This document shows positions 25,716 to 33,655 of a stretch of 64,000 bases of DNA, in pieces. Each line of letters starts with the position of its first letter. Position 1 is the stretch's first letter. The DNA is from UBA2882 sp045542735 (GTDB lineage Bacteria; Bacillota; Clostridia; Lachnospirales; Lachnospiraceae). The DNA is taken from assembly GCA_045542735.1 (NCBI GenBank), contig JAZQLQ010000001.1:1-64000 (forward strand), given 5' to 3'. The translations under genes and the position numbers were made by a program. The notes beneath the pieces are model-generated. The model ran no database searches, was not told where the DNA came from, and saw nothing but the letters and a program-made list of their open reading frames with translations.

Positions 25716-27422
25716 ATGTCAACAAAAGCTTATTATCCTATTGATGAGATCGGCGCTGGAAAACCCGGTTTTTCCAAAACACGTTCCATCATCGAAGCTG
25801 CTTTCTACGGAAATAACGTAGTAAAAGTAAACACATTAAAAGAAGCTTATGAGTTAGCTAAAAACTCCCCCGGTACTGTTGTAACAGACATGCCTATCAA
25901 AGATGGTGAGACTTTCGGTCTTGAGAAAGACGCTAAAGTTTTATTATTCAACGATGGTGCAGTTACAGGTCGTTACGCAGCAGCTCGTCGTATCAAAGGC
26001 GAACCCGGTGTAGATAGCGCTAAACTTGATAAAGTTGTTATGGATGCAGTTTATGAGACACGTTGGAAAACAATGTATCATGCAGAATGTTTCATCGGTC
26101 TTGATCCTGAATTCATGGTAAAAGCTCACCTTTTAATTCCCGAAGGAGAAGAGAACATCCTTTACAACTGGATGTTAAACTTCCAGTATATGTCTGATGA
26201 GTACGTAAAAATGTACAGAAACTCCAAACCTGTTGGTGACGGAAAAGAAGCAGACATCTACATCTTCTCTGATCCCCAGTGGATTCCTCAGGAAAGACCT
26301 GACGTGGACTTCAGCTGCTTAAGCGATCCTTTAACACTTTGCTATTTCGATACAAACGAAAACTGTGCAGCAATCCTTGGTATGAGATACTTTGGTGAGC
26401 ACAAAAAAGGTACTTTAACAATGGCTTGGGCTTTAGCTAACAGAAATGGTTATGCTTCCTGCCACGGTGGACAGAAAGAGTACACATTAGAAGATGGTTC
26501 TCATTTCGTAGCATCTGTTTACGGTTTATCCGGATCCGGTAAATCCACATTAACACATGCTAAACATGGTGATAAATATCCTGCAATCAAAGTACTTCAC
26601 GATGATGCTTTCATCATCAACACAGACACTTGTGCATCCATCGCATTAGAGCCTACATACTTTGACAAAACATCCGATTATCCTACAGGATGCCCTGACA
26701 ATGAGTACTTATTATCCGCTCAGAACTGCTCCTGTACATTAGACTCCGAAGGAAAGATTCAGTTAGTAACAGAAGATATCAGAAATGGTAACGGACGTGC
26801 TATCAAATCCAAATTATGGTCCCCTAACCGCGTAGACAAGATTGAATCTCCTGTAAACGCAATTTTCTGGATCATGAAAGACCCTACAATTCCTCCGGTT
26901 GTTAAATTAAAAGGTTCTGCATTAGCTTCCGTTATGGGTGCTACACTTGCTACAAAGACATCTTCCGCAGAGCGTGTTGCTGCAGGAACTGACTTAAATG
27001 CAATCCGTATCGTACCTTACGCTAACCCTTTCAGAACTTATCCTTTGCTTAACGACTATGAGAAGTTCAAAAAATTAGTAGAAGAGAAAAACGTAGACTG
27101 CTACATCGTTAATACCGGTGACTTCATGGGTACAAAAGTTAAACCTGCTGATACATTAGGCATTCTTGAGACAATCGTTGAAGGAAAAGCTAAATTCGAG
27201 CAGTGGGGTGACTTCGAAGATATCCAGATCATGAACGATTGGTCCGGTAAGACAGCAGACTTCACACCTGATATGAAAGACGCTGCTTATGTTGCAGAGT
27301 TAAAAGCTGCTATGCAGACACGTGTTAAAGCTATCGAAGATTTCGCAACCAAGAAAGATGGTTACGACAAACTTCCTGATGAAGCTTTAGCAGCATTAAA
27401 GAAACTTGTTGACGTTCTTTAA
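25716..27422 (+). CDS. pckA: phosphoenolpyruvate carboxykinase (ATP)
   Basis: The 568-residue enzyme interconverts oxaloacetate and PEP with ATP/ADP. The kinase P-loop is GLSGSGKSTLTH (about residue 269), followed by the metal-binding HDDAF and the KLWSPNR segment. It is about 30 residues longer than E. coli PckA and belongs to a divergent clostridial-type branch. In fermentative bacteria it often runs towards oxaloacetate for CO2 fixation. Codons differ from neighbours: many AAC, TTC, TAC and GAC, with GCT and TTA, as expected for a very highly expressed gene. Strong AAGGAGG. Confidence 0.94.
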   Translation: MSTKAYYPIDEIGAGKPGFSKTRSIIEAAFYGNNVVKVNTLKEAYELAKNSPGTVVTDMPIKDGETFGLEKDAKVLLFNDGAVTGRYAAARRIKGEPGVDSAKLDKVVMDAVYETRWKTMYHAECFIGLDPEFMVKAHLLIPEGEENILYNWMLNFQYMSDEYVKMYRNSKPVGDGKEADIYIFSDPQWIPQERPDVDFSCLSDPLTLCYFDTNENCAAILGMRYFGEHKKGTLTMAWALANRNGYASCHGGQKEYTLEDGSHFVASVYGLSGSGKSTLTHAKHGDKYPAIKVLHDDAFIINTDTCASIALEPTYFDKTSDYPTGCPDNEYLLSAQNCSCTLDSEGKIQLVTEDIRNGNGRAIKSKLWSPNRVDKIESPVNAIFWIMKDPTIPPVVKLKGSALASVMGATLATKTSSAERVAAGTDLNAIRIVPYANPFRTYPLLNDYEKFKKLVEEKNVDCYIVNTGDFMGTKVKPADTLGILETIVEGKAKFEQWGDFEDIQIMNDWSGKTADFTPDMKDAAYVAELKAAMQTRVKAIEDFATKKDGYDKLPDEALAALKKLVDVL

Positions 27423-27485
27423 TTTTAAATATGCCAAAAGCATAAAATATTGTGTATAGTTCATAATTATTCTATAACAATATAT

Positions 27486-27530
27486 GGGGATGTGTACCAA
27501 GGCGAATACCTTGGTGTTCATCCCCTTTTT
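27486..27530 (+). terminator. intrinsic terminator after pckA
   Basis: A long imperfect stem (GGGGATG...TACCAAGG paired with CCTTGGTG...CATCCCC) ends in CTTTTTG. Confidence 0.85.
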
Positions 27531-27581
27531 GTTATAGCGACGAGGAAAATATTTTCATCTCTGTAAAAAAGGAGTGACACT

Positions 27582-28661
27582 ATGGGGAATATTTTGGATT
27601 ATATTGATTGGCGCGGGGATCTGACTTTTGAGAAAGAACCATTTTGCGAGGTTGATGCGCTGGTACTTAGTTCGATTGCATATGTGGAGTTTGATAAGAT
27701 AGTATCAGAAGATGTGCAGGCGCAGATTGTATTAAGGGATGCGTTTGAAACTTTGAGTGGTTATATGGATGATCCCAAGTATCGGAATTTGGGTTTAATT
27801 ATTCCGGAAGATGTGTTTGTTTTATTTGAAAAAATGGCAAACAGTAAGAGATATGCCAATTTACGGATGTCCGGCTATATCAATCAGGTGGATGAGCGTG
27901 GCGAGGGACAGTTTGCGGCTCTTACCTTACAAAATGATGAAAATGATATTTATGTGGTATTCCGTGGAACGGACGATACGATTGTGGGCTGGAAAGAAGA
28001 TTTTAATATAGCTTATCTGGATGTCATACCATCCCAGGAGAAAGCTTTGCTATATCTAAAGGCGGTTGCATCCAATTTACGGGGGAAACTGTGGATTATG
28101 GGACATTCCAAAGGTGGTAATGTATCAGTATATAGTGCCGCTTTGTGTGGAAAACGCATTCAAAGACGGATTGAAGGTGTCTACAATTGGGATGGACCGG
28201 GCCTAAAAGCAGAATTTTTAGCTTTGGATGTATATCAGATAATTAATGAAAAAGTCCATTGGTATATACCGTATGAGTCAATGATCGGTACACTTTTGTG
28301 CCATGGAACAAATGAACATATTATCGGCAGTACCAAGCGCGGCATTATGCAACATGATATGTTTTCATGGGAAGTTATGGGTAAACAGATGATCAGAAAG
28401 GAAGGCCTCTCAAGAGAGGCGATGCTGGCACATCTTGCCATTGATGAGGTTATGGTCAAGATGACCAATGAACAGAGAAAACAATTTGTGACCGTTATTT
28501 TTGATGCATTGGCAGCGACGGAAGCTAAAACCTTGAGCGAGATTTCTTTTAAGCACTTTGGCACATTGATCGATACGGTCAAAAATATGGATGCGGATTC
28601 ACGGAAAACCTTAGGTGAAATGGGTAAGCTTGTGTTAAAAACTGTCAGAGAAAACCGATAA
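27582..28661 (+). CDS. Mbeg1-like alpha/beta hydrolase (DUF2974 type)
   Basis: The 359-residue cytoplasmic protein resembles Mbeg1-like lipases by its start NILDYIDWRGDLTFEKEPFCEVDALVLS and its nucleophile elbow GHSKGGN (about residue 175), with VVFRGTDDTIVGWKEDF before it. Substrate is unknown. It is a common single gene in gut Clostridia and Lactobacillales. AAAGGAG lies ahead of the ATG. Confidence 0.83.
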   Translation: MGNILDYIDWRGDLTFEKEPFCEVDALVLSSIAYVEFDKIVSEDVQAQIVLRDAFETLSGYMDDPKYRNLGLIIPEDVFVLFEKMANSKRYANLRMSGYINQVDERGEGQFAALTLQNDENDIYVVFRGTDDTIVGWKEDFNIAYLDVIPSQEKALLYLKAVASNLRGKLWIMGHSKGGNVSVYSAALCGKRIQRRIEGVYNWDGPGLKAEFLALDVYQIINEKVHWYIPYESMIGTLLCHGTNEHIIGSTKRGIMQHDMFSWEVMGKQMIRKEGLSREAMLAHLAIDEVMVKMTNEQRKQFVTVIFDALAATEAKTLSEISFKHFGTLIDTVKNMDADSRKTLGEMGKLVLKTVRENR

Positions 28662-28668
28662 AATCGGG

Positions 28669-28697
28669 TTGTATTTTAGATGGTATTTTCGTATAAT
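28669..28697 (+). promoter_or_regulatory. 6S RNA promoter
   Basis: TTGTAT (28669-28674), a 17-bp spacer and a perfect TATAAT (28692-28697). The start would fall at about 28703. Confidence 0.65.
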
Positions 28698-28702
28698 AAA
28701 GG

Positions 28703-28882
28703 TACCCGAAGTGTTCGACATCTCTTGTTATTTTGAACCTACAATTACTTTAAACGGGATTCCTATATTGTTTTATGGATGACATGCCTCCCATTAAGTG
28801 ACGAGGACTTCAGAAGTAAAATTGCGGTTACCCACCTGGCTTAGGCTAGGAGTCAAAATACAGGAGCGGGCATTTTGGGCTA
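28703..28882 (+). ncRNA. ssrS: 6S RNA
   Basis: The gap between the Mbeg1-like and SpoIID-like genes holds a sequence that I recognise as Firmicutes 6S RNA, which binds sigma-A RNA polymerase in stationary phase. The ends pair in a 9-bp closing stem (CCCGAAGTG 28705-28713 with CATTTTGGG 28871-28879, using G-U pairs). The internal GAACCTACAATT and GTCAAAATACAGGAGCGG segments match what I recall of clostridial 6S. A good promoter and a terminator frame it. A covariance-model search would settle the call. Confidence 0.75.
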
Positions 28883-28890
28883 CTAATGAG

Positions 28891-28917
28891 AAAAACAGTC
28901 CTTTTGGGCTGTTTTTT
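28891..28917 (+). terminator. 6S RNA terminator
   Basis: AAAAACAGTCC (28891-28901), a four-T loop, GGGCTGTTTTTT. Eleven-base stem with one G-U pair and a T tail. Confidence 0.85.
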
Positions 28918-28974
28918 ATGCTTTTGGTCCATGGTAAAAATTGGACAAATTATAATGTGTAATGAGGAGAGTCT

Positions 28975-31419
28975 ATGAAAAGAAAATCTGCAATATGGAA
29001 GTGGTTGCTGGTATTGGTATTGTTGGCAACTGTCATAACCATCTTGATTGTGTATATAAAAAATACTTTCATGAAAGAGCCAGAGGGAACTTTTATTGAG
29101 AGAGCGGATGCTTATTTGCTCTATACTTATTTATATGAAGATATAGAGACATTTGGAGAATCTGAGATTGATGCAGGACTGATTACAACCATCTCGCAAA
29201 ATGGTCTGGAAGATAACAAGGAGACGGATATTTATCTCACCAAGGGTGAAGTGATGACCATGTTTGATTTGCTTCAAGAGAGATATCCAACCTACGAAGG
29301 TGAGATTATTAAGTTAAGAGAGCAATTCTTTTTAAATAATCGTAAGGATAGTAGCTCTATTTTGGCAGAGGAATTTTTGGATTGTTTTGAACAGCTCTGG
29401 GTGATTGTACATCCGGATTTTCCTCTTTGGGAAATGCGTGGTGTATTCATGGCAGATACGGCGGATATCCGTGAACTGGATGACAGCACTGTATCGGGAA
29501 ATGGTTTTTTGGTAGCTGATACATTGGAAGACAGTCGTGTTTCAGGTGTAAAACTTTTTTCGCGTACTAAGCGCATGGAAGATTTTCAACCCTTGACATC
29601 CGAAGACTTATATCGTGTACATGTATATTGGGGAGCGGGAGACTATCTGATGTGGGATCGTTCTGCCTATGAAACAGAACCGTTACAAAATGAATTTTAT
29701 CTGGAGACCGGTTGGATTTCTTCCAATCAACCGGGACAGATGTGGGTATCCTTTGAGGATTATCAGATTGCCGTGCATACGGGAGAAGATGGTGTGAAGT
29801 TGGCCGATGGTATGGTATATGATGCCTTTGAGGATGTAGCAGATTTGTATTTCGCAAATGGTACACTTCAGCATATTGTGACTTATGATGAAAGAGTCAG
29901 CGGCAAGCTTTTATCTGTGTCGGATGAATATGTAGAGCTGGAGGGCGTGGGCTTTGTGCCTTATCGTGCCAATATGGCAGTATACAAGCTTTATGGACAT
30001 CGGGAATATTATACCCAAAGCGATTTGAAGATTGGCTATGATTTCACGGATTTTATCCTGGATCATGACGGAAATATAGTGGCAGGTCTTGTGACCCGGG
30101 AAGAAAAAATGGATGCTATCCGTGTGGTGGTTAAGACGACTGATTTTGCATCTGCATACCATGAGAGCATTACATTTACCTGTGATTCTGACTTTTTGGT
30201 AAACGAAGAAAAGCATTTGGCAGGAGAAGAAATCACAGTTGCCTTGGATGATGCACGTTTAGCTGAGGGAAGGATTTATATCAGACCGGAGACCAATTTG
30301 GCACGGACATCCATCACCTCTATTGCGCGTGCCCAAGGGACACCGGCTTATCGTGGGAATTTTGAGATTTCCAAGACAGAAAAAGGCTTGTTGTTAATCA
30401 ATGAGGTGTTATTGGAAGAATATTTATATTCGGTAGTGCCCAGTGAAATGCCGGCAAGTTATCCGGCGGAAGCATTAAAAGCACAGGCGGTTTCGGCAAG
30501 AACCTATGCGTATCAGAGAATGCTCAATTCGGGATTGAAGGAATATGGTGCCCATGTGGATGACAGTGCGGCTTTTCAGGTGTATAACAACATCAAAGAA
30601 AGTGAGACCACTACCTTGGCAATTCGTGAGACACAAGGGCAGATTGCCATGATTGGGGATAAATTGGCGGAAAGCTATTATTATTCTACGTCTTGTGGCT
30701 ATGGTACCGATATCAGTGCATGGCATAGTAGTGCAGAAGATAAGTATGGATATCTGATATCCAAGCATATCAATCGGGATGCGGTAAACGGAAGTGATAC
30801 AATAGAAGATATTACCGATGAAGCAACCTTTAGAAGCTATATTATGGCGGCAAATGCTGCCGATTATGAAAGCGGTGAAGGTTGGTACCGTTGGACCTAT
30901 CAGACCAATTTAAATATAGAGCGACTCAATCAAAACTTACAGAACCGCTTTGAAGCCAGTCCCAAGAGTATTGTGGTGCCGATGGAGGGTGGTGCATATG
31001 CTTCCGGTAAACCGCCGGTATTTAGTCAGATTATCCGCATGGAGGTCGTGAAACGCGGTCCCGGTGGTGTCATTGATGAATTGTTAATCGAAGGTGATAC
31101 CGGCAGTGTAAAGGTCATTGGAGAGCATGCAGTACGTTCTGTTTTGGCAAATGACGGAAATAAGGTGTTGCGTCAAAATGGATCGGAAAGCACTGTATCA
31201 AGCTTGATTCCCAGTGCCTTTGCAGCATTGGATGTGGAAGTAGATACTGAAACAGGTAGCATTGTGGGTTATACTGTGTTTGGCGGTGGTTATGGACACG
31301 GCATCGGTATGAGCCAAAACGGTGCCAGATCCATGGCACTTGCAGGCATGAATTGTGAAGGAATTCTTGGATTTTTCTATGATGGTGTCACTTTACAGGA
31401 TATGTACAGTATCAATTAG
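28975..31419 (+). CDS. SpoIID/LytB-domain membrane protein
   Basis: The 814-residue protein has a signal anchor (about residues 9-30), a long extracellular N-terminal region without recognised motifs, and a C-terminal SpoIID domain (about 470-812). SpoIID enzymes are lytic transglycosylases that act on denuded glycan strands. The key Glu is in VVPSEMPASYPAEALKAQA, with YYYSTSCGYG and the terminal GGGYGHGIGMSQNGA. It is over twice the length of SpoIID itself, so a vegetative or other sporulation-related role is possible. GAGGAG before the ATG. It follows the 6S RNA gene. Confidence 0.83.
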   Translation: MKRKSAIWKWLLVLVLLATVITILIVYIKNTFMKEPEGTFIERADAYLLYTYLYEDIETFGESEIDAGLITTISQNGLEDNKETDIYLTKGEVMTMFDLLQERYPTYEGEIIKLREQFFLNNRKDSSSILAEEFLDCFEQLWVIVHPDFPLWEMRGVFMADTADIRELDDSTVSGNGFLVADTLEDSRVSGVKLFSRTKRMEDFQPLTSEDLYRVHVYWGAGDYLMWDRSAYETEPLQNEFYLETGWISSNQPGQMWVSFEDYQIAVHTGEDGVKLADGMVYDAFEDVADLYFANGTLQHIVTYDERVSGKLLSVSDEYVELEGVGFVPYRANMAVYKLYGHREYYTQSDLKIGYDFTDFILDHDGNIVAGLVTREEKMDAIRVVVKTTDFASAYHESITFTCDSDFLVNEEKHLAGEEITVALDDARLAEGRIYIRPETNLARTSITSIARAQGTPAYRGNFEISKTEKGLLLINEVLLEEYLYSVVPSEMPASYPAEALKAQAVSARTYAYQRMLNSGLKEYGAHVDDSAAFQVYNNIKESETTTLAIRETQGQIAMIGDKLAESYYYSTSCGYGTDISAWHSSAEDKYGYLISKHINRDAVNGSDTIEDITDEATFRSYIMAANAADYESGEGWYRWTYQTNLNIERLNQNLQNRFEASPKSIVVPMEGGAYASGKPPVFSQIIRMEVVKRGPGGVIDELLIEGDTGSVKVIGEHAVRSVLANDGNKVLRQNGSESTVSSLIPSAFAALDVEVDTETGSIVGYTVFGGGYGHGIGMSQNGARSMALAGMNCEGILGFFYDGVTLQDMYSIN

Positions 31420-31463
31420 CGCATAGTAGTTATGCATATGCCGTATGAAACAAGGGAATAAAT

Positions 31464-32270
31464 ATGAAAAAAGTAATTGTCTTATGGAAAATGTTTACAA
31501 CGGAGATTAAGGAATGTCATATCAGTGCCTATGCTTCCAGTGCGGCGTTTTTTATGTTTTTATCATTGATTCCCATGCTTTTGCTGGTGTGTGCGATTTT
31601 ACCGTACACACCCATTACAGAAGCAAATCTGATGGAAGCTGTAGCGGCTGTTGTTCCAACTGCCATTATGCCTCTGGCGGTAAATACAGTTGTGGAAGTA
31701 TATGACAAATCGCCGGCCATTATTTCGATTTCGGCGTTGGTGACAATCTGGACGGCCGGTAAGGGGATGCTTGCCATTATCAGAGGCCTACATTCCATAC
31801 ATAAAACAAATCCGGAGCAGAATTATTTTATCCAGCGTTTAAGGGCATGTGTCTATACAGTTTTTCTGGTTATTATGATATTGTTGTCCTTATTATTGGG
31901 TGTATTTGGTGAGAGTATCGGAAATACCTTGTCACGTAGTATGCCGGATATCAGTGGTTTCCGCCCCTTGTTTTCCAATCTGCGCATGCTTTTGATTTTG
32001 GCAGTGTTAATGCTGTTTTTTACAGCCCTTTTTACATGGATTCCGTCGGTGAAATTGGAATGGAAAACCCAGATTGTGGGTGCATGTTTCTCTGCTTTGT
32101 CATGGAGTGCTTTTTCCTATGTGTTTTCCCTCTATGTCAATCGGTTGGCAACCAATAGCATCTATGGCAATATGTCCACTATTGCAATTATGATGTTGTG
32201 GTTTTATTTCCTGTTTTATCTGATGTTTTTGGGAGCCTTAATCAGCCGTTTTGTGGGAAAAACCACTTGA
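31464..32270 (+). CDS. YihY/BrkB family inner-membrane protein
   Basis: The 268-residue protein has six predicted membrane helices and the family features: SSAAFFMFLSLIPMLLLVCAILPY near the start and a WTAGKGMLAIIRGLHSIH loop. Despite the old name RNase BN, members are membrane proteins of unknown function, possibly transporters. The -35 box of the following pheST operon overlaps its stop codon. Confidence 0.85.
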   Translation: MKKVIVLWKMFTTEIKECHISAYASSAAFFMFLSLIPMLLLVCAILPYTPITEANLMEAVAAVVPTAIMPLAVNTVVEVYDKSPAIISISALVTIWTAGKGMLAIIRGLHSIHKTNPEQNYFIQRLRACVYTVFLVIMILLSLLLGVFGESIGNTLSRSMPDISGFRPLFSNLRMLLILAVLMLFFTALFTWIPSVKLEWKTQIVGACFSALSWSAFSYVFSLYVNRLATNSIYGNMSTIAIMMLWFYFLFYLMFLGALISRFVGKTT

Positions 32271-32295
32271 CAGAAGTGCTATGCATCGTTAGAAT
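32267..32295 (+). promoter_or_regulatory. pheST promoter
   Basis: TTGACA (32267-32272), a 17-bp spacer and TAGAAT (32290-32295). The -35 box includes the TGA stop of the upstream gene. The same two hexamers and spacing precede the leuS T-box. Confidence 0.8.
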
Positions 32296-32301
32296 AAATG
32301 A

Positions 32302-32592
32302 CAGATGTGCAGTTTTGGCACATGAGTTTGATACAAAAATGCATGGAAGGTGTTCAGTAGCATTTTATGTACCGCCAGAGAGAGGAAGTCACCGGCTGAA
32401 AGCTTCCTTCGGTTCCCTTAAGATTGCGAATTTCCCACCGGAGCAGCTTTGCTGAAAATCTATGTATGATTTTAGATGATTAGGCAGAGACGGTTACTGC
32501 ACGTTACGCAGATGATGAGAGCCCGTTTGACGGGAATGTGGGTGGTACCGCGGATTATATTCGTCCCTTGTTTTTACAAGGGACTTTTTTTA
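32302..32592 (+). promoter_or_regulatory. T-box leader of pheST (phenylalanine)
   Basis: The 352-base gap before pheS holds a T-box riboswitch. Stem I includes AGAGAGGAAGTCACCGG; the specifier is TTC (Phe) at 32432-32434, five bases before GGAG, the same spacing as in the leuS T-box. The T-box proper GGGTGGTACCGCGG is at 32540-32553. The terminator (GTCCCTTGT/ACAAGGGAC, 32563-32584, then seven T) competes with the antiterminator. Uncharged tRNA-Phe should favour read-through. Confidence 0.93.
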
Positions 32593-32622
32593 TGCAATCA
32601 ATACAGAAAGGAAGAATGTGAA

Positions 32623-33642
32623 ATGAAAGAAAAATTGGAACAGATCAAGGCCGAATCCCTTGCTAAGATTTCTGCAGCAACATCTTTGGATGAACTTAAT
32701 GATGTGCGTGTAAATCAGCTTGGTAAAAAGGGTGCTTTGACAGAGATTTTGAAAGGTATGAAAGATGTTGCTCCCGAAGACCGTCCCAAGGTTGGACAGA
32801 TGGTTAACGAGGTTCGCGCAGAGATTGAATCAGCATTGGAAAATGCAAAGACATCCATGGAGCGAAAAATCCGTGAAGAGCAGATGAAACAGGAAGTTAT
32901 TGACGTTACATTACCCGCAAAGAAGAGTAGCGTCGGACATAGACATCCCAATACCATTGCTTTGGAAGAGGTAGAAAGAATCTTCGTTGGTATGGGTTAT
33001 GAAGTCGTAGAAGGTCCTGAAGTAGAGAAGGATTATTACAACTTTGAAGCTTTGAATATTCCCGCAGATCATCCGGCAAAAGATGAGCAGGATACATTCT
33101 ATATCAGTGGCGATATTTTGCTTCGTACACAGACATCTTCTACACAGGTACACGTTATGGAAGAGGGACAGTTACCGATCCGTATGATTGCTCCCGGTAG
33201 AGTATTCCGTGCCGATGAAGTAGATGCAACACATTCTCCTCCCTTCCATCAGATTGAAGGTCTGGTAATTGATAAAAGCGTTACTTTTGCTGACTTAAAG
33301 GGTACTTTGGCAGAGTTTGCAAGAGAGTTGTTTGGTGAGGATACCAAGGTTAAATTCAGACCCCACCATTTCCCTTTTACAGAGCCCAGCGCTGAGGTAG
33401 ATGTAAGTTGCTTTAAATGTGGCGGAAGCGGATGCCGTTTCTGTAAAGGCTCCGGTTGGATTGAGATCTTAGGTTGTGGTATGGTTCATCCCCACGTATT
33501 GGAAATGAGCGGCATCGATCCTGAAGAATATACCGGTTTTGCATTCGGTATCGGTTTGGAGCGTATTGCATTGCTTAAATATGAAATTGATGACATGAGA
33601 TTATTATACGAAAATGATATTCGTTTCTTAAAACAGTTCTAG
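32623..33642 (+). CDS. pheS: phenylalanine-tRNA ligase alpha subunit
   Basis: The 339-residue catalytic subunit charges tRNA-Phe with PheT. An N-terminal coiled coil (about 1-90) is followed by the class II catalytic core with motif 2 (RVFRADEVDATHSPPFHQIEG) and motif 3 (GFAFGIGLERIALLKY). A CxxC-x4-C-x2-C stretch (CFKCGGSGCRFC) suggests a bound zinc. The start at 32623 has AAAGGAAG; an open frame upstream runs through the T-box and is not used. Followed by pheT after 13 bases. Confidence 0.96.
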   Translation: MKEKLEQIKAESLAKISAATSLDELNDVRVNQLGKKGALTEILKGMKDVAPEDRPKVGQMVNEVRAEIESALENAKTSMERKIREEQMKQEVIDVTLPAKKSSVGHRHPNTIALEEVERIFVGMGYEVVEGPEVEKDYYNFEALNIPADHPAKDEQDTFYISGDILLRTQTSSTQVHVMEEGQLPIRMIAPGRVFRADEVDATHSPPFHQIEGLVIDKSVTFADLKGTLAEFARELFGEDTKVKFRPHHFPFTEPSAEVDVSCFKCGGSGCRFCKGSGWIEILGCGMVHPHVLEMSGIDPEEYTGFAFGIGLERIALLKYEIDDMRLLYENDIRFLKQF

Positions 33643-33655
33643 GAGGGAAAAATAT

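Noticed and set aside
25716..27422. Horizontal acquisition of pckA from composition
   Set aside because: The bias fits translational selection for high expression rather than foreign origin.
32476..32622. N-terminal extension of pheS
   Set aside because: The frame runs through the T-box and terminator; the family start and AAAGGAAG are at 32623.
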